In this document: piece by piece, positions 54,419 through 63,635 of the stretch
How positions within the stretch are numbered: position 1 is the first letter of the stretch
Layout of the letters: the number at the start of each line of letters is the position of its first letter
Assembly: GCF_049800915.1 (NCBI RefSeq)
Contig: NZ_JBNAFY010000006.1
Location: forward strand, 62,001-126,000
DNA: 64,000 nt
Origin: Amaricoccus macauensis_A
GTDB lineage: Bacteria > Pseudomonadota > Alphaproteobacteria > Rhodobacterales > Rhodobacteraceae
Reading direction: 5' to 3'
Made by a program: the position numbers and the translations under genes
The notes under the pieces: generated by a model
The model's input: only the letters and a program-made list of their open reading frames with translations
What the model was told of the DNA's origin: nothing
Database searches by the model: none

Positions 54419-55159
54419 TTAGTACGGAATGACTTGGTCGATCACCTGTTGCCCCCAGCGCGGCTGCTGGACATTGGTGATCTGGCCGCGGCCGCCATAT
54501 GAGATACGTGCACCGGCGATCCGGTCGTAGCTGATCTCATTGTAGCGGGAGATGTCCTCGGGCCGCACGATTCCCGCGACCAGAAGGTTGCGCAACTCGT
54601 TGTTGACCCGTACTTCCTGGTCGCCCTGTATGACGAGATGACCGTTGGGCAGCACATCGACTACAGTCGCCGCAACCCTCAAGGAGATGCTCTCGTCCCG
54701 GGAAACCGAACCGGAGCCGCTGAAGTTCGAGTTTGACCCCATCTCCAGGTCGGGTGTGAAGGAACCCACATCGGGGCCAAGCTTCGGGCCGATCCCGAAG
54801 AACGCTCCGACGGATGCGCTTTCGCTTCCGGAGCGAGAACGATCTGTTTCGTTGTTGATTTCAGCCTCGTCGTCGATCTCGATCGTGACCGTGAGAATAT
54901 CACCCAGCTTCCGGGCACGCTTGTCCCCCAAAAGACCGCTCGGGCTTGTACTCCATAGAGAGCCACTCTGATAGGCGAATCTTGCGGGTTCCGGCGCCGG
55001 CACTGCCAATGCGGCACGATCAGCCGACATCATTCCATTTGCGGCATCGTAGTCCGATCCGATCTCACTCAGTTCGGGCGGTTTGCCGATAGGTGTGCAG
55101 GCGATCAAACCACAAGAGAGCGCGGCACATGCGAAGGAATGGAAGCGGCGGCGCATCAT
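54419..55159 (-). CDS. flgH: Flagellar L-ring protein FlgH
   Basis: A 246-residue outer-membrane lipoprotein (lipobox LIACTP) that forms the L ring. It shows the family blocks LWSTSPSGLLGDKRARKLGD, LTVTIEIDDEAEINNET, NGHLVIQGDQEVRVNNE and the end VQQPRWGQQVIDQVIPY. Its start overlaps the flgA stop by 4 bases. Confidence 0.94.
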   Translation of the reverse strand: MMRRRFHSFACAALSCGLIACTPIGKPPELSEIGSDYDAANGMMSADRAALAVPAPEPARFAYQSGSLWSTSPSGLLGDKRARKLGDILTVTIEIDDEAEINNETDRSRSGSESASVGAFFGIGPKLGPDVGSFTPDLEMGSNSNFSGSGSVSRDESISLRVAATVVDVLPNGHLVIQGDQEVRVNNELRNLLVAGIVRPEDISRYNEISYDRIAGARISYGGRGQITNVQQPRWGQQVIDQVIPY

Positions 55160-55608
55160 CTTGCAACCCTTATGGTTCCGTTGGGGGCTACTGATCCCGT
55201 CACGACCTGACGGGAAGAGAGGTTCATCACACGGATCTGATCTCCGGGACCGCCACGATCGAGCGAGCGACCGTCGGTCGCGATATTGAGGGGACCTTCG
55301 GCATAGATCATTTTGACGAGCTGATTCCGCTCGACAATTGCCGGAGCGCCGATCTGCCCCTTCAGAATAGGTCGACCGGGATAAAGCGAGACCTTTGCCT
55401 CCTGGCCGACGACCGCTGAAGCGTCGTGATACGCACCCGGGGCATCCTTGTCTTCCGCAATCGCTACGTCTTCCGGACCGATCACCTGCGCTCCGCGAAT
55501 TGCCCGGATCGGCACAACAGCCTGAGCCAGGGCAAATTCAACTGGCAGCGCGGCGGCCATCAGGACCGCCAGCGCCGCATTCGCGCAGTTCCGGAGCGTC
55601 AGTGGCAT
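55156..55608 (-). CDS. flgA: P-ring assembly chaperone FlgA
   Basis: A 150-residue periplasmic protein with a signal peptide and an SAF/FlgA domain (IRGAQVIGPEDVAIAE, LYPGRPILKGQIGAP, LVKMIYAEGPLNIAT), ending GSVAPNGTIRVAR. It is shorter than the E. coli protein, which has an extra N-terminal domain; the short form is common in alphaproteobacteria. It lies between flgG (3-base gap) and flgH (4-base overlap). Confidence 0.9.
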   Translation of the reverse strand: MPLTLRNCANAALAVLMAAALPVEFALAQAVVPIRAIRGAQVIGPEDVAIAEDKDAPGAYHDASAVVGQEAKVSLYPGRPILKGQIGAPAIVERNQLVKMIYAEGPLNIATDGRSLDRGGPGDQIRVMNLSSRQVVTGSVAPNGTIRVAR

Positions 55609-55611
55609 GAT

Positions 55612-56397
55612 TTACCTGATCTGAACCGTCGAAGAGAGCATCTGGTCAGCTGCAGTGATGACCTTGGCGTTGAGCTCGTAGCCCCTCTGCGCCTCGATCA
55701 GATCCGTGAGTTCCTTCACCGCGTCGACACTCGAGTCTTCCAGATAGCCCTGACGGAAGATCCCGCGTCCGTCCTCCCCGGGAGCACCGACATTGGGTTG
55801 GCCGGAAGCTTCGGTTTCCCGGTAGAGATTCGAGCCAAGAGCCTCGAGGCCCTTGTCATTGGAGAAGGTCACGATGTCGAACTGGCCGATCAGTTGTGCC
55901 TCGATCTGATCCCGGAAATAGACATAGACTTCGCCATCAGCATTGATTGCAATTTCAATTGCCTCTTCAGGGACCGTCACACCAGCACCAACCTGAAAGC
56001 CATCCGAAGTCACGATCAGCCCGTCGCCGTTGCGCTTGAGTGCGCCATCGCGGGTATAGGCCTGCTCGCCGCCAGGGAGGGCAATCTCGATATACCCACC
56101 GCCATCAATCGCAAGATCCAGCGAAGCGCCGGTTTCGGACAACGACCCTTGCATGACATCCATGGATACGGCCGCGGTTCGGACACCGAGACCAAGCTGC
56201 ACGCCGGCCGGGATCACGGTCCCCTCTGCCGAACTGATGGAACCGGGCTGAACCGCCTGCTGATAGTGCAGGTCGGCAAATTCCGCGCGGCGGGCGTTAT
56301 ACCCCGTGGTATTCATGTTCGCGAGGTTGTTGGAGATCACCTCGACGCGGCGCTGCTGGGCTGACATACCGGTTGCCGCAATACTCAAAGCACGCAT
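55612..56397 (-). CDS. flgG: Flagellar distal rod protein FlgG
   Basis: A 261-residue rod protein with N-terminal MRALSIAATGMSAQQRRVEV and the NNLANMNTTGYNARR signature. The C-terminal helix is DLIEAQRGYELNAKVITAAD. Both termini form the coiled-coil that packs into the rod. Preceded by flgF. Confidence 0.95.
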   Translation of the reverse strand: MRALSIAATGMSAQQRRVEVISNNLANMNTTGYNARRAEFADLHYQQAVQPGSISSAEGTVIPAGVQLGLGVRTAAVSMDVMQGSLSETGASLDLAIDGGGYIEIALPGGEQAYTRDGALKRNGDGLIVTSDGFQVGAGVTVPEEAIEIAINADGEVYVYFRDQIEAQLIGQFDIVTFSNDKGLEALGSNLYRETEASGQPNVGAPGEDGRGIFRQGYLEDSSVDAVKELTDLIEAQRGYELNAKVITAADQMLSSTVQIR

Positions 56398-56434
56398 TTT
56401 ACTAACTCTCCCAATACTTCAGGGTGTGTGGGGC

Positions 56435-57163
56435 TCAACTACCCTGGCCGAGAACCTGTACGACCTGCTTGATCCGCTCATCCTCTTGCTCGACTAGTTT
56501 CTGACCAAATTCGTAGGCCCGCTGAACCTCGATCAGTTGGGTCATCTCCCAGACCGCATTGACGTTTGACTGCTCGACGAAACCCTGCACGATATTGGAC
56601 GCACCAGGCTCCACGGGTGCCACGTTTCCGTCGACTCGGAAGAGTGTGCCTCCTTCACGAAAGACGGTTGTGGGATCCTCGGGCACGACAAGCCCAAGCT
56701 GGGCAATCGGCTGACCATCACCCGAAAGCGTCCCATCTGGCGAAAGGTTGATGCTGGCGATCTCAAAGGGGATCAGGACCGGACCACCGCCTTCGTCAAG
56801 CAGTTGATGGCCATCCATGTTGACGACCTGGCCATTTGCATCACGTGTGAAAGCTCCTGCGCGTGTAAGGCGCTCTCCCGCCGGGGTCATGACGGTAAAG
56901 TAGCCCTCTCCTTCAATCGCAAAGTCGAGAGACCCGCCCGTGGGCGACAGTGCTCCCTGAAGAAGGTCGGTATAGCGTCCCCGTGCATCCGTCATGGCGA
57001 CACTGCCGCCTTCAACCGGAAGCATCTCGACCATTTCCGCGAATACCACGCCTTCTCGCTGGTATCCGGTCGTGGAAACGTTCGCGATATTGTTGGCGAC
57101 CGTCTGCATCGCTTTCTGGAGTCCCGCCTGGCGGGTCAAAGAGACATAGCCTGCAAGATCCAT
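56435..57163 (-). CDS. flgF: Flagellar proximal rod protein FlgF
   Basis: A 242-residue rod protein (MDLAGYVSLTRQAGLQKAMQ, NNIANVSTTGYQREG, C-terminal QLIEVQRAYEFGQKLVEQED). It starts the flgF-flgG-flgA-flgH-fliL run. The 168 bases before it (57164-57331), after fliQ, probably contain a promoter, but I cannot place one. Confidence 0.94.
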   Translation of the reverse strand: MDLAGYVSLTRQAGLQKAMQTVANNIANVSTTGYQREGVVFAEMVEMLPVEGGSVAMTDARGRYTDLLQGALSPTGGSLDFAIEGEGYFTVMTPAGERLTRAGAFTRDANGQVVNMDGHQLLDEGGGPVLIPFEIASINLSPDGTLSGDGQPIAQLGLVVPEDPTTVFREGGTLFRVDGNVAPVEPGASNIVQGFVEQSNVNAVWEMTQLIEVQRAYEFGQKLVEQEDERIKQVVQVLGQGS

Positions 57164-57331
57164 CGACTTCTCCGCTTTCTGCGCCTGGCTGCCCGGGAGA
57201 TACCGGTGCAGGACGCAACTTGAACCGCCTTGGTAAAGATTCAGTCAAAGACGGAAATTCACTGCTTTGTTTAGGCAAACGCGCTGCAGACAGCGCATTC
57301 ATTGCCATTGGGCCTCTAGAATCACCCGGCG

Positions 57332-57601
57332 TCAGGCACCCGTGATCAGAGGGATGATCTTTTCCTGGAAGAGGCGCACAAGCATTTGGCTCGCAAAGCT
57401 CATCGAAAACCAATAGGCGGCCAGAATTGCAGCCAGCTTAGGCACGAAGGTGAGAGTCAGCTCTTGGACGGACGTAAGAGCCTGCAGAAGGCCGATGACC
57501 AAACCCACAATCAGAGCGACACCCAGAATGGGCAAAGCAATGATCAAAGCGGTCCAGAGGCTCTCCCGCAGGATATCTAGCATGACAGGCTCAGTCAGCA
57601 T
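57332..57601 (-). CDS. fliQ: Flagellar export protein FliQ
   Basis: An 89-residue two-helix subunit of the export gate (VMLDILRESLWTALIIALP, QALTSVQELTLTFVPKL). The length matches the family. It follows fliE by 30 bases on the same strand. Confidence 0.93.
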   Translation of the reverse strand: MLTEPVMLDILRESLWTALIIALPILGVALIVGLVIGLLQALTSVQELTLTFVPKLAAILAAYWFSMSFASQMLVRLFQEKIIPLITGA

Positions 57602-57631
57602 GACCGCACCATTTGGAGCCCTCTTCCGTCA

Positions 57632-57931
57632 TTAGACGGGCATTCGCAGAATTTCCTGATAGGCTTCGACAACCTTGTTGCGGACCGCGACGGCCGTCTG
57701 AACAGCGAGATCGGTCGCGGCCATCGCTTCGACGACAGCCTGCGGATCGGCCCGACCTGCAAGTCCTGCCTTTACCGTTTCCTCGCCTGCACGGAGCGTT
57801 TGCATGAAGTCTTCGGTGGTTGTCTGAAAGACCTCGCCCGCAGTCTTGGCTTCAGCCTCACGGGGCTCGGGCCGCGCAGCCATCTGCGCCTTGTTGTAGA
57901 GTTGGGAGGCGAGCGTTGCGTTGACGTCCAT
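57632..57931 (-). CDS. fliE: Flagellar MS-ring/rod junction protein FliE
   Basis: A 99-residue helical protein linking MS ring and rod, with the C-terminal FliE signature DPQAVVEAMAATDLAVQTAV and VRNKVVEAYQEILRMPV. Two starts are possible: ATG 57931, taken here, with AAAGGGA upstream, or ATG 57952, which overlaps the flgC stop as ATGA. Confidence 0.9.
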   Translation of the reverse strand: MDVNATLASQLYNKAQMAARPEPREAEAKTAGEVFQTTTEDFMQTLRAGEETVKAGLAGRADPQAVVEAMAATDLAVQTAVAVRNKVVEAYQEILRMPV

Positions 57932-57948
57932 GACTAGGGATCCCTTTT

Positions 57949-58341
57949 TCATCTACGTAGCAGTTCGAGAAGCGACGAGTTCATGTCTCGCGCTTGCTCG
58001 AACATCCTCAGGTTTGCCTGGTAGCTACGGTTCGCTTCCCGCGAGTCCGCGACCTCTACCATCAGCTGTACATTGGAACCCTCGACGAAGCCCTGTTCAT
58101 CGGCCAGCGGATGATTGGGTTGTAGGGTTCGCTCGACCGGTGACTCGTCGAGCCGGACGCGGCCGGTAGCTACCGCGCGCGTCTCGTTGGTGTGGTCATA
58201 GACTTCTTCAAATGAAACGACTTTCCGCTGATAGCCCGGTGTGTCGACATTGGCGATATTCTCTGCCGATAGCCGGATCCGCGCCGCCTGAGCACGCATG
58301 CCACTCGCGGACGCCGCCATAGTACGCATCAACTCATCCAT
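57949..58341 (-). CDS. flgC: Flagellar proximal rod protein FlgC
   Basis: A 130-residue rod subunit (MRTMAASASGMRAQAARIRL, SAENIANVDTPGYQRK, C-terminal SREANRSYQANLRMFEQARD). It lies 17 bases after flgB and is translationally close to fliE. Confidence 0.95.
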   Translation of the reverse strand: MDELMRTMAASASGMRAQAARIRLSAENIANVDTPGYQRKVVSFEEVYDHTNETRAVATGRVRLDESPVERTLQPNHPLADEQGFVEGSNVQLMVEVADSREANRSYQANLRMFEQARDMNSSLLELLRR

Positions 58342-58358
58342 CTGGCTTACCTCGTAGC

Positions 58359-58748
58359 TCAGCGCCCAAGTGAGGTGCGCATGATTTCCATAGATTTCTG
58401 GTAGACGCCGAGCGCGAGCTTGTGATGCTCACGCACATCGGTCGAACGCATCATCTGATCTTCAAGCGAAACGGTATTGCCGTTCGGCGATTCAGCACCA
58501 AAAGCCGTCAACTCGAACGGCCTATAGTTTGGATTGTCGGCGCCGAAGGCGATATGGCCCGGTCGTGTGGTCTTTGCCTCGAAATGGGGAACACTGTTGT
58601 TCAGTGTTTCCTCAAAACTGGCAATGTCGCGCGCCCGATAGCCAGGTGTATCCGCATGGGCTATGTTCTCCGCAATGACCTGCTGCCGGGCGGCGGAGTG
58701 CGTTGCAAGCCCGCTTGCGAGACGCAAAACATTCAGGTTCATATCCAT
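58359..58748 (-). CDS. flgB: Flagellar proximal rod protein FlgB
   Basis: A 129-residue rod subunit with the signature ENIAHADTPGYRARDIASF and the C-terminal KLALGVYQKSMEIMRTSLGR. The first ATG considered is 58748; ATG 58742 is equally possible, and the longer frame to 58799 is non-homologous. First gene of the flgB-flgC-fliE-fliQ run, divergent from fliI. Confidence 0.92.
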   Translation of the reverse strand: MDMNLNVLRLASGLATHSAARQQVIAENIAHADTPGYRARDIASFEETLNNSVPHFEAKTTRPGHIAFGADNPNYRPFELTAFGAESPNGNTVSLEDQMMRSTDVREHHKLALGVYQKSMEIMRTSLGR

Positions 58749-58839
58749 GAGCCGGCTTCTCCCGCGTGATACGACGAAACCTGCTCTTAACCTACTCATG
58801 GTTTACAAACTGTAACCGCAGGTAGCGAGGATAGGCCCG

Positions 58840-60189
58840 ATGCTCACTGATTTTTCCGCGCTCAGCACGGAAATCTCCCGTATTTCAAATACGCGACGAG
58901 TCGGACGCGTCGTTGCCGTCAGCACCGATTCGCTTGAGATCGCCGGACTGGTTCATCAGGCACGAATTGGCGATCAGATCGCGATTATGCTGAAGAATGG
59001 AACGGAACTCGGAGGCGAAATAGTGGGCGTATCGGAAAGCCGAGCGCGCGCCATGACCTATGCTCCTCTTGATGGGGCAGCCATCGGCAATCCGGTAACG
59101 CTGCTTGGTCCCGCTGGAGTTCATCCAGATGTCAGTTGGATGGGCCGGATCGTCGATGCGTTCGGACACCCAATGGATGGACGGCCGCTCTCCCAAGGTA
59201 CGGCAAGTGCGAGCCTGCGCCAACCACCGCCCGAACCCGCCCTTCGAAAGGCCATGGGCGCGCGCGTCTCGACGGGGTTGGCAGCTTTCAATTCCGTCCT
59301 GCCACTCGCACGTGGACAGCGTATCGGCGTCTTTTCCGGTTCGGGTGTTGGCAAGTCCACACTGCTTGCCGATCTAGCGCGCGGGATCGAGGCCGATATC
59401 GTTGTGCTTGCCCTGATTGGTGAACGCGGTCGCGAGTTGCGCGACTTCGTCGACAATGTGTTGGGGCCCGAAGGCATGGCACGGTCAGTGGTCGTCGCGG
59501 CAACTTCAGATCAGGCTCCATTAATCAAGCGCCGTGCGGCATGGATGGCGATGGCATCTGCAGAAGTATTTCGCGACCAGGGCCATCATGTCCTCCTTCT
59601 AATCGATTCGCTGACACGCTTTGCGGAAGCCCATCGGGAGATCGCGCTGACGGCTGGAGAATCGGCTACGCTCCGCGGCTTCCCGCCCTCAGTATCCAAT
59701 CTTATCGCTTCACTCTGCGAGCGGGCTGGCCCCGGCACTTTCGGCAAGGGCGACATTACCGGAGTTTTCAGCGTACTCGTTGCCGGTTCGGATATGGAAG
59801 AACCCATCGCGGATATTACCCGCGGCGTGCTCGACGGCCATGTCGTTTTGGACAGAGAGATAGCGGAGCGCGGTCGCTTCCCGGCAGTGGATGTCCGCCG
59901 GTCTGTGTCCCGCTCCCTGCCGGGCGTTGCCACCGAGGCCGAGAATGCAATGATCGGAAAGGTTCGACGCGTTTTGACGGCCTACGAGAATTCAGCACTC
60001 ATGATCCAGACCGGCCTCTATGCAAAGGGCAGTGACCCGGCAATTGACGAGGCTATCAACCTATGGCCGAAACTTGATGCATTCTTCGCGGAACGTGCGG
60101 AAGATGGAATCGAGGCAACCTTCGAAAGGCTTGCCTCGTTGCTGGAAACCGCACCCGGCCAAGCCGGCGGTTACTCGTCGATTCCGTAG
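58840..60189 (+). CDS. fliI: Flagellar export ATPase FliI
   Basis: A 449-residue F1-beta-like ATPase energising flagellar export. Walker A is GVFSGSGVGKSTLL, the Walker B region is HHVLLLIDSLTRFAEAHRE, and the ERGREL loop is intact. It stands alone on the plus strand between minus-strand genes, and its last 19 bases overlap the 3' end of the DUF1217 gene. The regulator FliH is not in the window. Confidence 0.94.
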   Translation: MLTDFSALSTEISRISNTRRVGRVVAVSTDSLEIAGLVHQARIGDQIAIMLKNGTELGGEIVGVSESRARAMTYAPLDGAAIGNPVTLLGPAGVHPDVSWMGRIVDAFGHPMDGRPLSQGTASASLRQPPPEPALRKAMGARVSTGLAAFNSVLPLARGQRIGVFSGSGVGKSTLLADLARGIEADIVVLALIGERGRELRDFVDNVLGPEGMARSVVVAATSDQAPLIKRRAAWMAMASAEVFRDQGHHVLLLIDSLTRFAEAHREIALTAGESATLRGFPPSVSNLIASLCERAGPGTFGKGDITGVFSVLVAGSDMEEPIADITRGVLDGHVVLDREIAERGRFPAVDVRRSVSRSLPGVATEAENAMIGKVRRVLTAYENSALMIQTGLYAKGSDPAIDEAINLWPKLDAFFAERAEDGIEATFERLASLLETAPGQAGGYSSIP

Positions 60190-61040
60190 AGCAGATTGAT
60201 AATTCCGTAGGACGCCGAAGAATGGTTGCCCTGTAGTATCTTGAGCGCGTTGGCACCGGGACCCTGCGGATTGTTCCAGCCTTCTTCGATCTGCTGAAAT
60301 GCCAGGAAGCGCGTGATGAGCTTGTCGACATTGGCCTCATCTTCCAGCGCCGAAAGACTCCCATCGCCGAGAAACTGCTCGGCCTTCCGTTCCATCATCC
60401 GGGCCTGCTGGTCGATGTCGAGGTTAACGAACTGCGACGGCAATCCGAACGCACCCTCGAAGAATGTGCGCAGATCCTCATCTCCGAGCACAGTGTACCA
60501 GGATTTCGCCTTGGCCTCCTCGTCGCCCTCGGCCGCTGCCTCGGCCCCGGTCAGCATGTCGATGCTGCGCTCGAACGCCATGACCGTTCCCAGATAGTCC
60601 TTTTCCTCGGAGACGGCGGTCTCGAATTTCCGCTCTTTGAAAGCGGAAATGATCTTGTCCGCGAAACCCTCGGTCGCGGTCTGCACTCCGGTCTCGTTGC
60701 CGAAGCCGAAATCTTCCGCCATCTCCTTGTACCCGTTCACCGTTATACGATTGGCAAGCGAGTCTTCGTCGTCCGTACCGCCCTCCAGAACTGTACGAAC
60801 GAGCGCCTTCTTGTAGGTGTCATCTTCAAGGCCATAGGCCGTCAGGGCGAATTCCAGAAGTCGGTAGTCGCCGATGAGATCTTCAGCGGTCTCGACCTTA
60901 CCGATGTTCTCCTTGAAGTAGGCAATCTCCCGCTGCATGAGCGCATCGTTTTCGAAAGTTGCCTTCTGCGCTTCCTGAGTGCGCTCCAAGTAGCGCCACC
61001 CGGCAATGCCCGACAAAGGAACCTGTACCTGGTATGCCAT
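60171..61040 (-). CDS. DUF1217 flagellar-cluster protein
   Basis: A 289-residue acidic, helical protein beginning MAYQVQVPLSGIAGWRYLER, with repeated helical segments such as DLIGDYRLLEFALTAYGLED. DUF1217 genes are common in alphaproteobacterial flagellar loci, but their role is not established. It lies 15 bases after flbT and tail-to-tail with fliI. Confidence 0.85.
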   Translation of the reverse strand: MAYQVQVPLSGIAGWRYLERTQEAQKATFENDALMQREIAYFKENIGKVETAEDLIGDYRLLEFALTAYGLEDDTYKKALVRTVLEGGTDDEDSLANRITVNGYKEMAEDFGFGNETGVQTATEGFADKIISAFKERKFETAVSEEKDYLGTVMAFERSIDMLTGAEAAAEGDEEAKAKSWYTVLGDEDLRTFFEGAFGLPSQFVNLDIDQQARMMERKAEQFLGDGSLSALEDEANVDKLITRFLAFQQIEEGWNNPQGPGANALKILQGNHSSASYGIINLLYGIDE

Positions 61041-61055
61041 GACCTCTCTCCTGCC

Positions 61056-61463
61056 CTATTGCCCCGAGGCAACGGCCATCAGTCGGGTTTCGCGCGGAAG
61101 AAGACACCGTAGCGCCTTCAGCGCCTGGTAGAACCGGCCTTCGATCACCGAATCGGTCGCGGCGACGAGATGGTCTCGGCTATCTTGGTCGAGGAAAACC
61201 TGGCTGAGCTGCTCAATACCGTTCAGAAGCTGCGGTCGCGCATCTTCCGGATCGGCCTCGCCCGCAAGAACGAGCTGGGCGATGTAGCAAACCCGCTTGA
61301 CCGGTGTGTTGGCCTCGTTGGGATGGATCGCATCACGAAGACGGAGCACATTCGCATCCGGTGTCATGATGTTGATGCGGGTCCGACGATCACCGTTTTC
61401 CATGACAACGCCGTTGATCATGATACGCTCGCGCGGACCAAGCTTGAGAACAAGACCGCTCAT
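61056..61463 (-). CDS. flbT: Flagellin mRNA regulator FlbT
   Basis: A 135-residue protein (LVLKLGPRERIMINGVVMEN, TPVKRVCYIAQLVLAGE, EGRFYQALKALRCLLPRE). In Caulobacter FlbT binds the 5' leader of flagellin mRNA and promotes its decay until the hook is complete. It overlaps flaF by 4 bases, and the target flagellin is immediately upstream. Confidence 0.93.
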   Translation of the reverse strand: MSGLVLKLGPRERIMINGVVMENGDRRTRINIMTPDANVLRLRDAIHPNEANTPVKRVCYIAQLVLAGEADPEDARPQLLNGIEQLSQVFLDQDSRDHLVAATDSVIEGRFYQALKALRCLLPRETRLMAVASGQ

Positions 61464-61840
61464 GCCGCCACCTCGACCGATCCTCTCAGACCACGCATGA
61501 TCGAGGTATTGATGTCGATGAGCGGCTCAATGCTTTCCCTGCCACGAAGCACTGCCTTGCTGTGCTTCTGAACGAAGTCAGCCAAGGAAAGCAGCTGAAC
61601 CCGCAAATCCATTGGGAGTGAATTCCCGTCCTCACGCAGATCCTGCGAGAGGATCGCCCAAAGTCTCTGATTGACAAAAACCGCTTCCGCGAGTGCCGGG
61701 AATGCAGACTTGTCGCTCTCGTCGACGGCCTTGAGGGAACTGGTTACACGAGCGAATGCTGCATACTCAGCACCCCGGTCGGTCCGGACGGGTGCGGCGG
61801 CAGCGGCATATCCGCTTAGGGCGTTCTTACTATTGCTCAT
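61460..61840 (-). CDS. flaF: Flagellin synthesis regulator FlaF
   Basis: A 126-residue helical protein (LSGYAAAAAPVRTDRGAEYA, AFPALAEAVFVNQRLWAILS, LADFVQKHSKAVLRG, DINTSIMRGL). FlaF acts opposite to FlbT and is needed for flagellin translation or secretion. It is separated from flagellin by a strong terminator, so it needs its own promoter. Confidence 0.92.
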   Translation of the reverse strand: MSNSKNALSGYAAAAAPVRTDRGAEYAAFARVTSSLKAVDESDKSAFPALAEAVFVNQRLWAILSQDLREDGNSLPMDLRVQLLSLADFVQKHSKAVLRGRESIEPLIDINTSIMRGLRGSVEVAA

Positions 61841-61912
61841 CGGAAACCTCAGGAATCACATACGGCGACTTCGTCCGCGGCCGGGGAGGTCAGGACAATT
61901 CTTGCTACCCGG

Positions 61913-61941
61913 AAAAACGGGGCGGGATATTTCCCGCCCCG
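61913..61941 (-). terminator. Rho-independent terminator of flagellin
   Basis: A perfect 10-base stem, CGGGGCGGGA (61918-61927) with TCCCGCCCCG (61932-61941), and a 4-base loop. On the minus strand it is followed by five T residues (61917-61913), 10 bases after the flagellin stop. Confidence 0.93.
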
Positions 61942-61951
61942 CTCAGGTCCA

Positions 61952-62779
61952 TTACTGGAACAGCGACAGGATTGCCTGCGGTGCCTGGTTGGCGATCGAC
62001 AGAGCCTGCGTGCCAAGCTGCTGCTGCGTCTGAAGAGCGGTCAGACGGGCAGAAGCTTCTTCCATGTCAGCGTCGACGAGCGCGCTCACACCGTTGGTCA
62101 GTGCGTCCGACTGCTTGGACAGGTAGGAAGACTGGGTCTCGATGCGAGCCTGCGCGGCACCGAAGGCAGCTGCGGCTGCGTTCACGGTGTCGAGTTCGGC
62201 ATCAACCGCATCCATGTCGGCCTGCGAACCATCGAAAGCAAGGCCGGTCAGGGCCGATGCAACGGCTTCGAGGTCAACCATAGCGATGGTCATGGTATCG
62301 ACCGTTGCCAGGGTGCCCGAAGCATCGCGAACAACAGCCATCGTCACCGTCTGGCTTGCGCCGTTCGTGCCGTTGGTGAGGCTCGCGCCGTTGAACTGGG
62401 ACGACAGAGCAATCGAGCTGATCGTCGCAGCCAGAGCTTCGATTTCGGTCTGCAGGGTAGCCTGTTCTTCAGCGGTCGCACCAGCGGCCTGAACAACCTT
62501 TTCCTGAGCCTGGATGAGCAGGTCAGCAACCTGTTCCGTTGCAGAACGGGCTACGCCAACCATCGCGTCAGCCTTGTCGAGGTTCTCGACAAGTTTGTCG
62601 AAGATGGCGACGTCTTCCTTCATGGTCGAAGCAATCGACCAAGTCGCAGCGTTATCCTTCGAGTTGGAAACCTTGAGGCCGGTCGAAACTTCGTTCTGAA
62701 CGCCCGCGAGGTCATTGTTGATCCCCTTGAGGGTCTGGAGAGCAACCATTGCGGAGGAGTTGGTGAGAATGCTGGACAT
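61952..62779 (-). CDS. Flagellin
   Basis: A 275-residue filament protein with conserved D0/D1 ends (MSSILTNSSAMVALQTLKGI, STGLKVSNSKDNAATWSIAS at the N side; QARIETQSSYLSKQSDAL and TQQQLGTQALSIANQAPQAI at the C side). The central variable region is short (about residues 130-190). The protein has no cysteine and ends in LFQ. It is a single copy here, with a long leader and a strong terminator. Confidence 0.95.
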   Translation of the reverse strand: MSSILTNSSAMVALQTLKGINNDLAGVQNEVSTGLKVSNSKDNAATWSIASTMKEDVAIFDKLVENLDKADAMVGVARSATEQVADLLIQAQEKVVQAAGATAEEQATLQTEIEALAATISSIALSSQFNGASLTNGTNGASQTVTMAVVRDASGTLATVDTMTIAMVDLEAVASALTGLAFDGSQADMDAVDAELDTVNAAAAAFGAAQARIETQSSYLSKQSDALTNGVSALVDADMEEASARLTALQTQQQLGTQALSIANQAPQAILSLFQ

Positions 62780-63158
62780 AAGTCAGTTCCTTGATACAAG
62801 CGGTGCCTTCGACACCGCGTAGGGTTTACAGGCCCCGCACCACACGGGACCGCTACTCGCCATTCTGACTTTGCGACTACTGGTCAGTTCCCAACCTCGC
62901 CGCGCCGGCTCATCGCCGCATGCAACGGACATACAGCGAACACGGTTGCGCAAATCCTAACGGGGCCCCGAAATCGGCTCGGCAAACCCCTGAGAATGCT
63001 TAGATTTTTTCGGGAATTTAATTAAGTCACGGGTGCATCTTCATGCGAGAAATCGTCATCCCCTTGAAAATGCAAGCTTGCTTCCGGGCGAAGCCCTGCG
63101 ATTTTCTGATTGTTTCATCTGTCCATCACGGAGTTCAGCTAGGGTCTGATCGGCAATT
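62780..63158 (-). promoter_or_regulatory. Flagellin upstream region with leader hairpin
   Basis: About 380 bases with no gene. Next to the start, GCGGTG (62800-62805) and CACCGC (62813-62818) form a leader hairpin. A weak sigma-28-like pair on the minus strand, TAAG (62999-63002) and GCCGAGCC (62976-62983), is separated by exactly 15 bases. An AT-rich stretch TTAATTAA lies at about 63018-63025. Placement of the promoter is tentative. Confidence 0.4.
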
Positions 63159-63590
63159 TTACGGCTTTCTGGGTACCTTGCGGCAGTACAGCTCCAACCT
63201 GTGATGCACGATTTCATATCCCAGCTCGGCCGCGATCTCCTTCTGGAGCGCCTCGATGCGATCGGAAGCAAACTCGATCACATCCCCTGTTTCCAAGTCA
63301 ATCAGGTGATCGTGGTGGTCCGAATGCGCATTCTCGAACCTGGCCGGTCCCCCGCCAAACGCGTGGCGCTGGATTGCACCTGATTCTTCAAGGACCCGCA
63401 TGGTCCGATAGACGGTTGCCAGAGAAATACGGCTGTCCTGCAATGAGGCACGGCGATGAATCTCACCCGCGTCCGGATGCCCGCCGATCGAATGCAGGAT
63501 CTCCAGAATGATGCGTCGCTGACGAGTCATCCGCAGCCCTGCCGAACGGAGCAGTTCTTCAGACTCATCAATCGCGGTCATATCGTTCAT
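63159..63590 (-). CDS. Fur-family metalloregulator, probably Mur (Mn-responsive)
   Basis: A 143-residue Fur-type repressor with a winged helix (GLRMTRQRRIILEILHSIGG, ISLATVYRTMRVLEESG) and metal-site segment HSDHHDHLIDLETGDVIEF. It has no C-terminal CxxC zinc pair. Being divergent from a SitA-type gene with a Mur-like box between them, it probably acts as Mur, repressing Mn uptake. The start may be ATG 63590 (used) or ATG 63602. Confidence 0.85.
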   Translation of the reverse strand: MNDMTAIDESEELLRSAGLRMTRQRRIILEILHSIGGHPDAGEIHRRASLQDSRISLATVYRTMRVLEESGAIQRHAFGGGPARFENAHSDHHDHLIDLETGDVIEFASDRIEALQKEIAAELGYEIVHHRLELYCRKVPRKP

Positions 63591-63635
63591 GGTCCGAACC
63601 ATACACCGAAGCTTCCCGGCTTGGGAAGCTCTTGA

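Noticed and set aside
58760..58839. CtrA site in the flgB-fliI divergent region (TTAACC and GGTTTA stretch)
   Set aside because: The spacing does not match TTAA-N7-TTAA; only half-site resemblance.
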